Shown here in pieces: positions 7,061 to 14,463 of a stretch of DNA of 64,000 nucleotides. The DNA lies in NCBI GenBank assembly GCA_039816045.1, contig JBCBYB010000022.1:15880-79879 (forward strand), written 5' to 3'. The notes below the pieces were generated by a model. The model saw only the letters and a program-made list of their open reading frames with translations, did not search any database and was not told the DNA's origin. The translations under genes were made by a program, and so were the position numbers. The stretch is from Thermohalobaculum sp039816045 (GTDB lineage Bacteria; Pseudomonadota; Alphaproteobacteria; Rhodobacterales; Rhodobacteraceae). The stretch's first letter is position 1, and each line of letters begins with the position of its first letter.

Positions 7061-8160
7061 AACAGATGGCCGGATTTCGCCGCTTTGGTTGCCAGATAGC
7101 CCTCGTTGAACTTGGTCTCGCCAACCCGGAGCGGCACCCGCTCCGCCACGTCGACGCCGGACGCTTCCATCATCGCCACTTTGGCCGGGTTGTTGGTCAT
7201 GAGACGGACTGCATGGATCCCCATCGCCTTGAGAATCTCTGCGCCCAGTCGGAAGTCCCGCTCATCGTCTTCAAAACCGAGCCGGTGGTTCGCCTGGACG
7301 GTGTCAAACCCTTGATCCTGGAGCGCGTAGGCCCGCATCTTATTGGCAAGCCCGATGCCGCGCCCCTCCTGGTTCATGTAGAGCAGGACCCCCGCACCGG
7401 CGTCCGCGATCTGCGTCATGGCAGCCGCCAGCTGGGGGCCGCAATCGCATTTGAGCGATCCCATCACGTCGCCGGTGAAGCACGCCGAATGCAGCCGCGC
7501 CAACACCGGAGCCGAGCGCGAGGGGGAGCCGACTTCGACGGCGTAGTGTTCCTCCGCGCCGTCATCGGGTCGGAAGACATGGACGCGGCCAACCTCGGAA
7601 AACCGCGTCGGCACACGAGCCGCGGACACACGCCTCAGACGGATCGCTGCTTCGGCGGCCTCCATCGCCTCCGCGGTCGTCAGGATCGACAGGCCCGCTT
7701 CGGTCGCAATACGCTCGGCAACGGTTGCGTCGTCCCATACGGCAAGCACCGCGGCGGGCAGAGTGTGCGCCTGTTTCGCAAGTTGAATTGCGAGGGCGTG
7801 GAGTTCTGCGGACCCATCACGCCGTGTGCGGTAGGGGCCTTTCAAAGGCGTGTCCATATCCCGCGCTGGATCGGCCGTTGCCAGAACCCAAGCGGCATCG
7901 GCCGTCTCGCTCATGACAACCCGGGCCAGCGTACCGTCATAAGCGCGGGCCCTCAGCGTTTCTGCCCGCCGGTTCGAGATCGCAAGATCCAAGGCATCCG
8001 GTGCGAGCGCGCGAAGATCAGCCAGACGCGTGTCAGACGCTGTCTCTGCCGCCAGCACGAGCGCGCCGCCTGTCGCTCCGATCAACGCGATCGGCGCACC
8101 AACTCGGAGATCGGCCCGTGCCCGGCTCGCGCGCTCTTCAACGGTCAGGGTGAGGCTCAT
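7057..8160 (-). CDS. ribA: GTP cyclohydrolase II with a divergent N-terminal domain
   Basis: A 367-residue protein. The C-terminal half is GTP cyclohydrolase II, the first enzyme of riboflavin synthesis. The zinc ligands are C227, C238 and C240 (LHSACFTGDVMGSLKCDCG), followed by NQEGRGIGLANKMRAYALQDQG, the HRLGF.DDERDF block and the end MTNNPAKV. The first 190 residues resemble the alternative N-terminal domain of alphaproteobacterial RibA proteins, and I see no intact DHBP synthase site. The ATG at 8160 is chosen over an upstream in-frame ATG because the extension (residues before MSLTLTVEE) looks non-coding. It is divergent from the response regulator gene across a 241-base gap. No FMN riboswitch was recognised in that gap. 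Confidence 0.93.
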   Translation of the reverse strand: MSLTLTVEERASRARADLRVGAPIALIGATGGALVLAAETASDTRLADLRALAPDALDLAISNRRAETLRARAYDGTLARVVMSETADAAWVLATADPARDMDTPLKGPYRTRRDGSAELHALAIQLAKQAHTLPAAVLAVWDDATVAERIATEAGLSILTTAEAMEAAEAAIRLRRVSAARVPTRFSEVGRVHVFRPDDGAEEHYAVEVGSPSRSAPVLARLHSACFTGDVMGSLKCDCGPQLAAAMTQIADAGAGVLLYMNQEGRGIGLANKMRAYALQDQGFDTVQANHRLGFEDDERDFRLGAEILKAMGIHAVRLMTNNPAKVAMMEASGVDVAERVPLRVGETKFNEGYLATKAAKSGHLL

Positions 8161-8401
8161 TGCTGTCCCGCTTCGTGGTTCGGTGTTCCCTCCATATAGG
8201 ACAGAATGGCTGGCGGCGTCACGGGGCGCGAAATGTTTCAGTGATCTCACAGAGGTGGGCGTCTTTCACACGCTTCGGTGATATCCTGTCGCAAAGCTTT
8301 GCGAAACAGAGGCTTGCGGCCATTTCTGCGCCGTCCGTGGGAGCAACCGCGGCGCCGGCCATCCGGGGCCGGGTTCGTGACCGAGAAACATGGAGTGACC
8401 A

Positions 8402-9088
8402 ATGGCTGTCGCGAAAAAGATCCTGCTCGTCGACGATGATGACGACCTGCGCGAGGCGCTGGCCGAGCAGCTTATCATGATGGAAGAGTTCGACGTCTTC
8501 GAAGCGGAAACGGGCCAGGCCGGCCTCGATCGCACCAAGACCGAGATGCACGATCTGGTGATCCTCGATGTGGGCCTGCCGGACATGGACGGTCGCGAAG
8601 TCTGCCGGTTGCTCCGCAAACAGGGGGTGAAGTGCCCGGTGATCATGCTCACCGGCCAGAGCTCTGACAGCGATACGATCCTTGGCCTCGATGCGGGCGC
8701 AAATGACTACATCGCGAAACCGTTCAAGTTCCCTGTTCTTTTGGCGCGGATACGGGCGCAACTTCGTCAGCACGAGCAGTCGGAAGATGCGATCTTCCAG
8801 ATCGGTCCCTACAGCTTCCAGCCGAGTGCCAAACTCCTAACCGATGAGGCCGAGCGCAAGATCCGCCTGACGGAGAAAGAGACCAACATTCTCAAGTTTC
8901 TCTACCGGGCCGGAGGGCGGATGGTGGATCGCGACACGCTTCTGCGTGAGGTCTGGGGATATAACGCGGAAGTGACAACGCACACGCTGGAGACGCATAT
9001 CTATCGGCTGCGCCAGAAAATCGAGCCGGATCCGAGCAATGTACGGATTCTCGTGACCGAGACGGGCGGCTATCGGCTGGGCGTCTGA
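8402..9088 (+). CDS. OmpR/PhoB-family response regulator
   Basis: A 228-residue transcription factor. The receiver domain has the acidic pocket (LLVDDDDD), phospho-acceptor D56 (VILDVGLPDMDG), T84 and K106 (KPFKF). The C-terminal winged helix is clear: RLTEKETNILKFLYRAGG, LLREVWGY and THTLETHIYRLRQKI. No sensor kinase gene is adjacent, so it is an orphan regulator. Very similar orphans are highly conserved in Rhodobacterales, but I do not assign a symbol. GGAG precedes the ATG. Confidence 0.93.
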   Translation: MAVAKKILLVDDDDDLREALAEQLIMMEEFDVFEAETGQAGLDRTKTEMHDLVILDVGLPDMDGREVCRLLRKQGVKCPVIMLTGQSSDSDTILGLDAGANDYIAKPFKFPVLLARIRAQLRQHEQSEDAIFQIGPYSFQPSAKLLTDEAERKIRLTEKETNILKFLYRAGGRMVDRDTLLREVWGYNAEVTTHTLETHIYRLRQKIEPDPSNVRILVTETGGYRLGV

Positions 9089-9223
9089 CGCGGAATGTTA
9101 ACCATTGGGCTTGAAGCCGATAAGGCCCAAGCCCACATGCGATCCAGGCGGTGGTCTGTCCCCCGATGCGCTGCCGCCGTGCGGACGGGTCCCCCCTCAC
9201 CCCGTCCGCACCCCTTTCGGGCG

Positions 9224-10705
9224 CTAGTTGCCCAACCCTTCGAGCATCTGCAACACGTCACCGACTGACGCGCCTGCCATGCCAGACGACCCTGGTTGAG
9301 GCAGGTGTGTGCGGGTTTGGCGCTTGGGTTTGCGCGCCGCTTCTGCCGCCCGCATGGCGCGTGCGGGCTCGGCCCCGTCGCGTTCGAGGGCATTGCGCGT
9401 GCGCGCGTCGACATACCCGTCTGCCGGCAGGCCCACATCCGTCTGGTACTGGCGAACAGCCGCGCGCGTGCGTTTGCCGAAAATCCCGTCGGCTCCTCCG
9501 GCGGAATAGCCGAGGGCATTCAGTTGCCATTGGATCTCCCGACGCTCGGAGCGATCCAAACCGAGCAACTGCTCCCCTGCCGCACCGGTGACAGTGGGCT
9601 CGGGGACTGGGGCCGGCGTTGGCTCGGACTCAACGGGGAGGCCTCGTTCAACCAGATCCGGACGGCTGTGGGGATCGGCCAAGGCGAGGTCTGCCTCCTC
9701 TTCGCGGACATCTGCCGTTTCCTCTGCCGGTCGTGGGCGCAACGGCTGATCACGCGACGGTGGAGATGCCTCTGGCGTCTGGGTAAGGGTCTCGAAGGTT
9801 TGGAAGGTGGGTTTGCCCTCGGCCGCAACCGAGGCTTCTGCTTCCGCTGCCCGCGTCTCTATAGCCTCATCGCTTTCTACCGTTTGGACCGATCCGAGGA
9901 CCGGATCGATGTAGAGGTCAGCCGTCAGCTGGTCGTAATAGGACGGGAACTGATCCGCGCCGATGCTGCTGGCCAGCTCTGCAACGCGGTTGCGGGTCGC
10001 CACCACGGCATCGCGGATCGAGATCTCCGGCTGTTCCAACTCCTCCAGGAAAACCCGGGTGAACACGCTGTTCGGTGTGTCGTCGTCGGGGCCGAGGTCG
10101 TCGAGTGCCGTTTGATGCACCCCTGCGGAATAGACGATAAACGTTCCGCGCGGCTCGATCTGCGGGCGGCGCAACCCCTGTTGCCCTCCGAGACTGCGTC
10201 CTTGCGCCTGTTCAAAGGGGTTGTCGCGGCAGGCATCCAGCACCACGATCGCAGCCCGTGCGCGGTTCATCACGGCGAGGATTTCCCCGAGCGCGATCCC
10301 CTCTCCGGCGACGAAGCGTTCGTCCCCTGGGCCGACCTTGGGCATATCCACAGGCAGAAGGTAGTTTGCGCCGTCGATCTCCACCCCGTGCCCTGCGAAG
10401 AACAGGAAGGCGGTGCTCTCTCCGGTCAGTCGGTTGCCAAACTCGGAGAGCGCTCGGTTCATCGAGCGCCGGTCGCGGTCAATCAGAAGTGTGACATCGA
10501 AGCCGCGCCGCTCCAGCAGCGCCGCCATGGCGCGCGCATCGTTCCCCGCTTTCGAGAGCGGGTCGATCTCCTGATAGGCATCGTTTCCGATGATCAGGGC
10601 CACACGGTGGTCAAGTTCTGTATCGGTTGGGGGCGTGAGTGCCGCGGCGAGGTCCGCGCTGCCGAACAGCATCAAAACGAAAGCAAAAGGGCGTAAAAAT
10701 CGCAT
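9224..10705 (-). CDS. Secreted caspase-like (C14) protease with C-terminal peptidoglycan-binding domain
   Basis: A 493-residue protein beginning with a signal peptide (MRFLRPFAFVLMLFGSADLAAA). Residues 33-270 form a p20-type caspase fold: RVALIIGNDAYQ, catalytic His106 in FFAGHGVEI and catalytic Cys159 in VVLDACRDNPF, followed by YSAGVHQTALD and FTRVFLEEL. A long Ala/Glu/Pro-rich linker leads to a peptidoglycan-binding domain (about 400-455: IQWQLNALGYSAGGADGIFGKRTRAAVRQYQ). The start at 10705 is chosen because it opens the signal peptide. Bacterial caspase homologues cleave after basic residues, and some act in regulated death or signalling. The role here is unknown; the wall-binding domain points to an envelope location. 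Confidence 0.9.
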   Translation of the reverse strand: MRFLRPFAFVLMLFGSADLAAALTPPTDTELDHRVALIIGNDAYQEIDPLSKAGNDARAMAALLERRGFDVTLLIDRDRRSMNRALSEFGNRLTGESTAFLFFAGHGVEIDGANYLLPVDMPKVGPGDERFVAGEGIALGEILAVMNRARAAIVVLDACRDNPFEQAQGRSLGGQQGLRRPQIEPRGTFIVYSAGVHQTALDDLGPDDDTPNSVFTRVFLEELEQPEISIRDAVVATRNRVAELASSIGADQFPSYYDQLTADLYIDPVLGSVQTVESDEAIETRAAEAEASVAAEGKPTFQTFETLTQTPEASPPSRDQPLRPRPAEETADVREEEADLALADPHSRPDLVERGLPVESEPTPAPVPEPTVTGAAGEQLLGLDRSERREIQWQLNALGYSAGGADGIFGKRTRAAVRQYQTDVGLPADGYVDARTRNALERDGAEPARAMRAAEAARKPKRQTRTHLPQPGSSGMAGASVGDVLQMLEGLGN

Positions 10706-10869
10706 ATCAAACCTCGATTCCCGTCCCGGTCGAAGACTGCCGACCCGACCTGCTTGGAGCAAGGATAAACTTGGCTTTTGCCTAGGCTCGGTGGGCTGGA
10801 AACACCGGCTCTTGCCGCGGACTGGGCGACAGGGCACAACCGCCCGATTCCTTTGCGCGGAGATCCCCC

Positions 10870-11658
10870 ATGCCCGTCACCATAGCCACCTGGAACATCA
10901 ACTCGGTCCGCTTGCGCGTGGACTTGGTCGCGGCCTTCCTGGAAGCTGAAAGCCCGGATGTGCTGTGTCTCCAGGAGACCAAATCGCCGGTGGAGAAAAT
11001 CCCCGCCGACCGGTTCGCGGCCCTTGGATACACTGCGATGGAGGCGCGCGGGTTCAAGGGATACAACGGCGTCGCCATCTTCTCCCGGCTGCCGATGGAG
11101 CCGCTTGAGGCCCGCGATTTCTGCGGCCGTGAGGATGCGCGGCATGTAGGCGTGATGTTGCCCGGTGGGGTTGCACTGCACAATCTGTATGTCCCCGCGG
11201 GTGGGGACGAGCCGGATCGCGAGAAGAACCCAAAGTTCGCGCACAAGCTCGACTTCGTCGCCGAGATGGCGGAGTGGGGTCAAGCGATGTCCGGGCCAGC
11301 GATTGCGGTCGGTGATCTCAACATCGCGCCTTTGGAACACGATGTTTGGTCCCACAAGCAGATGCTGAAAGTGGTGAGCCACACTCCGGTCGAAGTTGAA
11401 GCCTTCGAAGCGGCGCGCGCCGCTGGCGGTTGGTCCGATGTGACCCGTGCCGATATACCGCCCGAGGAGAAGCTCTACTCCTGGTGGTCCTATCGCGCGC
11501 GCGACTGGGCGCTTGCGGACCGTGGCCGGAGGCTCGATCACATTTGGGCGAGAGGCGTCACGGCCGTTCCGGGATCGAGCCGGGTCCTGAGATCATGGCG
11601 TGGGAAGGAAAAGCCCTCGGACCATGTACCCGTCCTTGCGAGCTTCGATATCGACTGA
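10870..11658 (+). CDS. xthA: Exodeoxyribonuclease III (AP endonuclease)
   Basis: A 262-residue exonuclease III family enzyme that repairs abasic sites. The motifs are in order: TWNINSVRLR at the N-terminus, LCLQETKS (metal-binding Glu), YNGVAIFSR, NLYVPAGG, GDLNIAP (catalytic Asp/Asn), YSWWSYR, RLDHIWA and the terminal SDHVPVLASF catalytic His. Length is standard. GGAG stands before the ATG. It is divergent from the caspase-like gene and convergent with lolA, whose stop lies only six bases away. Confidence 0.95.
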   Translation: MPVTIATWNINSVRLRVDLVAAFLEAESPDVLCLQETKSPVEKIPADRFAALGYTAMEARGFKGYNGVAIFSRLPMEPLEARDFCGREDARHVGVMLPGGVALHNLYVPAGGDEPDREKNPKFAHKLDFVAEMAEWGQAMSGPAIAVGDLNIAPLEHDVWSHKQMLKVVSHTPVEVEAFEAARAAGGWSDVTRADIPPEEKLYSWWSYRARDWALADRGRRLDHIWARGVTAVPGSSRVLRSWRGKEKPSDHVPVLASFDID

Positions 11659-11664
11659 CCACGC

Positions 11665-12261
11665 CTAGAAGCTCTCGCAGTCGCTCTCCTCGATCACGAA
11701 GAGTTCAGGATCGAGGCGGACGTTCGATCGCGTCTCAGAAAGCGCGACAGTCGTGGTGAGTCCCTGGGCGTCGACGATCACCCACTGGCGAAGCTGAAGT
11801 GGCAGGTCCGAGAAGATCATCGTGATCGATCCCTGATCCGGCGCATCGGGGTCGACCGCGCGCACCCGCATCTGCCCCTCGCCGCGGTCGATTGCCTGAA
11901 CAGCCCCTTCGCGTCGGAGATCGACCCGGTCCCGCAGCAGCAGATCGAGCGGGGTCTCGGACAAAGGAAAGCGCTCAAAACTCTCGATATCCCGGTCGCA
12001 GACGCCGACCCAGGTGCCATCGGCCACGATCAGTGTTGGGTTCGGCGGGCGATAGTCGAACCGGATCCGCCCTGGACGGCGCAGAAAGAAGGTTCCGCGT
12101 GCGAGATCTCCGTCCGGTCCGATCTGGACGAAACTGCCTTCGAGTGTGCCCAGTCCGTTCAGATAGTTCGAGATCCGAAGCAAGTCCGCCTGGGCGACCT
12201 GCGCGGTGGCACTGAAGGGAAACATCAGAACGGTGAGCAAGAGGGCTACGCAGCCACGCAT
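11665..12261 (-). CDS. lolA: Outer-membrane lipoprotein carrier LolA
   Basis: A 198-residue periplasmic chaperone that carries lipoproteins from the LolCDE complex to the outer membrane. It has a signal peptide (MRGCVALLLTVLMFPFSATAQ) and LolA features LNGLGTLEGSFVQIGPDG, GTFFLRRPGRIRFDYRPP and LIVADGTWVGVCDRD. The ATG at 12261 has AAGGAGA upstream, better than the in-frame ATG at 12291. The alphaproteobacterial form is divergent from that of E. coli. In many relatives it sits beside ftsK; here a hydrolase-TPR gene and an unknown gene lie between. Confidence 0.92.
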   Translation of the reverse strand: MRGCVALLLTVLMFPFSATAQVAQADLLRISNYLNGLGTLEGSFVQIGPDGDLARGTFFLRRPGRIRFDYRPPNPTLIVADGTWVGVCDRDIESFERFPLSETPLDLLLRDRVDLRREGAVQAIDRGEGQMRVRAVDPDAPDQGSITMIFSDLPLQLRQWVIVDAQGLTTTVALSETRSNVRLDPELFVIEESDCESF

Positions 12262-12438
12262 GATCGGGTCTCCTTGGCCGGTCGGGTTCATCGAACGGAT
12301 TGGCGAGCCTGCTCCGTCGGCTGAGCCGCTTGTTGGGGTTATCCTCGACGCGCCCGCGTGTCGAGAGGCGCGCCCTAAGGTTCCGCTAACCTGTCATCGC
12401 TCAGGATCAATCTGGATTCTGTTCAGTCGGGGCGCGCC

Positions 12439-13578
12439 GTGGAGCGATTGTTCGAAACCGAGGAGAGCTGCGTCGATCTGGTATCAACGCCCGCATCTGC
12501 GGGACCAGAGGGGCGCGGGCATCTCATGGCGGTCTTCGATCCCTGGACCGAAGACGCTCGCTCTTTGGAGAGGCCGGGCTTCGGGACAGAACCCTTCCTC
12601 GCGCGTGGCTTCGATGTGTTGGCCGTGAAGTCACGCGGCAATCTCTGGTACCATGATCTGCTGGACAACGCAGATCTGAGGCGCGCGCTTCTGAGCCTGC
12701 CTGCCTACCGCTCACGCACGGGCTATGGCAGCAGCATGGGGGGCTATGGGTCGTTGGCGCTTGCCCGCATCCTTCGCCTTGACCGGGTGTTCTGTATCGC
12801 TCCCCAAGCTCGGCTGGACTTGCCCGGGGAGACGCGCTGGCCAGCCGAGCGGGCCGAGATTGCTCGCCGCTTCGGCTGGATCCGGGGCCTCTACACGCGC
12901 GATCTGGCCGGGTTGGCAGATATCGCCGTCCTTTATGATCCGTTCGACTTCGACGCCAGTCATGTCGTGCACATCGCGGGCCTGTGTTCGCCGGAGGCCT
13001 GGCATCCTGTTCCACTCCGTCATCTGGGACATGAGCCCGGGCGCAGTATCGGCGGGCGGCGGATTCTTGATGCGGCGACGGCATTCGCCACGACGGGTCG
13101 TCGGCCGGTGATACGGCTGTCGCGGGCGGAGCGGCGCTCGGATCCGGGGCGTAACCACCGGCTGAGTGTGGCGCTCGCGTCCCGACGGTGGGAACGGTCG
13201 GCGCTGGCGCGCCGCGCGGCTATCGAGACCGCAGCAACGGCGCTCGCCATGGATCCGGAGAACGACGCTTATGCGATGCACCTTTACGCGCTGCAGCGTG
13301 CATCGGGACTGTTGGCGGAAGCCGTGGCGACGCTTCGTCGTGTGAGCGCGCGGCACCCGCACCATGACTTTGCCAATGCCGAAAGCGAGATGCTGATGGA
13401 GCTCGAGCGGTTGGACGAGAGCCTGGAGGCAGCGCAACGAGCGATCGCACTGGCCCCAGCCGAGGCTCGCCCCCCGTTGCGGCAGCATCTGGCCCGCGTC
13501 CTTGTGGCCCGTGGGGCTTGGCTGGACGCTGAGCGGTTGATCTCGACGCGGTGCCCACGAAGGGCCCTCGCCGCCTGA
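12439..13578 (+). CDS. Alpha/beta-hydrolase-like protein with C-terminal TPR-like repeats, unknown function
   Basis: A 379-residue cytosolic protein beginning with GTG. The first 200 residues look like an alpha/beta hydrolase: GYGSSMGGYGSLALARIL (residues 95-112) has the GxSxGG nucleophile elbow, preceded by strands such as LMAVFDPW and DVLAVKSRGNLWYH. A late His in LRHLGHEPGRS could complete a triad. Residues 255-379 are TPR-like helices (AIETAATALAMDPENDAYAMHLYALQ, AEAVATLRRVSARHP, DESLEAAQRAIALAPAEA). I do not recognise the family. The layout suggests an esterase-like domain guided by a protein-interaction scaffold, perhaps in surface polysaccharide work. That is a guess. Confidence 0.78.
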   Translation: MERLFETEESCVDLVSTPASAGPEGRGHLMAVFDPWTEDARSLERPGFGTEPFLARGFDVLAVKSRGNLWYHDLLDNADLRRALLSLPAYRSRTGYGSSMGGYGSLALARILRLDRVFCIAPQARLDLPGETRWPAERAEIARRFGWIRGLYTRDLAGLADIAVLYDPFDFDASHVVHIAGLCSPEAWHPVPLRHLGHEPGRSIGGRRILDAATAFATTGRRPVIRLSRAERRSDPGRNHRLSVALASRRWERSALARRAAIETAATALAMDPENDAYAMHLYALQRASGLLAEAVATLRRVSARHPHHDFANAESEMLMELERLDESLEAAQRAIALAPAEARPPLRQHLARVLVARGAWLDAERLISTRCPRRALAA

Positions 13579-13584
13579 GCGCCG

Positions 13585-14463
13585 TTAGGGATCTAGACGC
13601 CAGGGGATGGTCGCCACCGGCCGCGTGCGGTGCCGAGGGCCGCGCGTGCTCTCGTCCAAAGACCGCTTAAATGCATCGGTCTGAAAGCTCTCCGAGGTCT
13701 CGTAGGCACGCCGAAACCCGGCGAGGATGACTGTTTTCCACTTCTGAGGGAGCTCAAGATACCGCGAATGGTGGCTCATCCAGCGGCTGAAGAGATTGCC
13801 GTAGGGGTAGCCTTCGTTTTGGAGCGACCAGATCAGCAGCAGCGCGGTCGCCGCGGCAAACTGCGGGTGCTGAGGCGCGTAGCCGCAGAGCTCCACCGCC
13901 TCGGCCGGGTGGTAGGCCTCGCCTTGCAAGAGCCGGCAGTCGTCGCGTCCGAGCAGCCTGTCGAGGGCATCGCGGTGCCGTTCGCGATCCTGGTCCCAGT
14001 CATGCGCAGCAAGCGCTTCCCGCTCGGCCTCGCTTAGGCTCTTTAGATGCGGCACCAGACGCGCAATGACGGTGTCGTGATCAAGGGTGGCACAGTCTGT
14101 GGCGCTCGGGCGGACATCCTGGCGGGCCAGACCGAGATCGCGTGCGACGCGAAAGCTGCAGCCGAGCGCGGCCCTGACCGGAGAAGGAGCAATCCGCATC
14201 GCGGGAGCAACCGCCTCCCACGCCCACTGCCAGTCATCCGATGTGTCCTGGGTCTCGAGGGTTTTGGCCAAGAGCCGGGCCGTTGCCACGCAGCGCTCGA
14301 CCGGCTCGGCGTCTTCGTCGAAGACGGTCCTCCAAAGGGCGCTGTCCGGTCCTGGTTCCGCGGCAAGGCCCGACAGAGCGAAGCGTGGCGCGCTTGCCAC
14401 CGCGCGCAGATCGGCCACCGCCTGCGCCACCAACCAAGGCGTGTCTGATGCGTGGCCTATCAC
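13585..14463 (-). CDS. Conserved-looking protein of unknown function, coupled to ftsK
   Basis: A 292-residue soluble, mostly helical protein with no signal peptide or recognisable motif. It is rich in Trp and Arg in its second half (LLLIWSLQNEGYPYGNLFSRWMSHHSRYLELPQKW). The GTG start overlaps the ftsK stop by four bases (GTGA), a sign of translational coupling to the DNA translocase gene. It ends six bases from the convergent hydrolase-TPR gene. I cannot name a function; a role with FtsK in division or chromosome segregation is inferred from the overlap only. Confidence 0.72.
   Translation of the reverse strand: MIGHASDTPWLVAQAVADLRAVASAPRFALSGLAAEPGPDSALWRTVFDEDAEPVERCVATARLLAKTLETQDTSDDWQWAWEAVAPAMRIAPSPVRAALGCSFRVARDLGLARQDVRPSATDCATLDHDTVIARLVPHLKSLSEAEREALAAHDWDQDRERHRDALDRLLGRDDCRLLQGEAYHPAEAVELCGYAPQHPQFAAATALLLIWSLQNEGYPYGNLFSRWMSHHSRYLELPQKWKTVILAGFRRAYETSESFQTDAFKRSLDESTRGPRHRTRPVATIPWRLDP

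Noticed and set aside
9098..9105. CtrA half-site TTAACCAT
   Set aside because: It lies just after the response regulator stop, between convergent genes and not before any start, and lacks the second TTAA at the right spacing.
9104..9130. Inverted repeat TTGGGC...GCCCAA after the response regulator
   Set aside because: Stem is short and there is no T-tract, so a terminator call is not supported.
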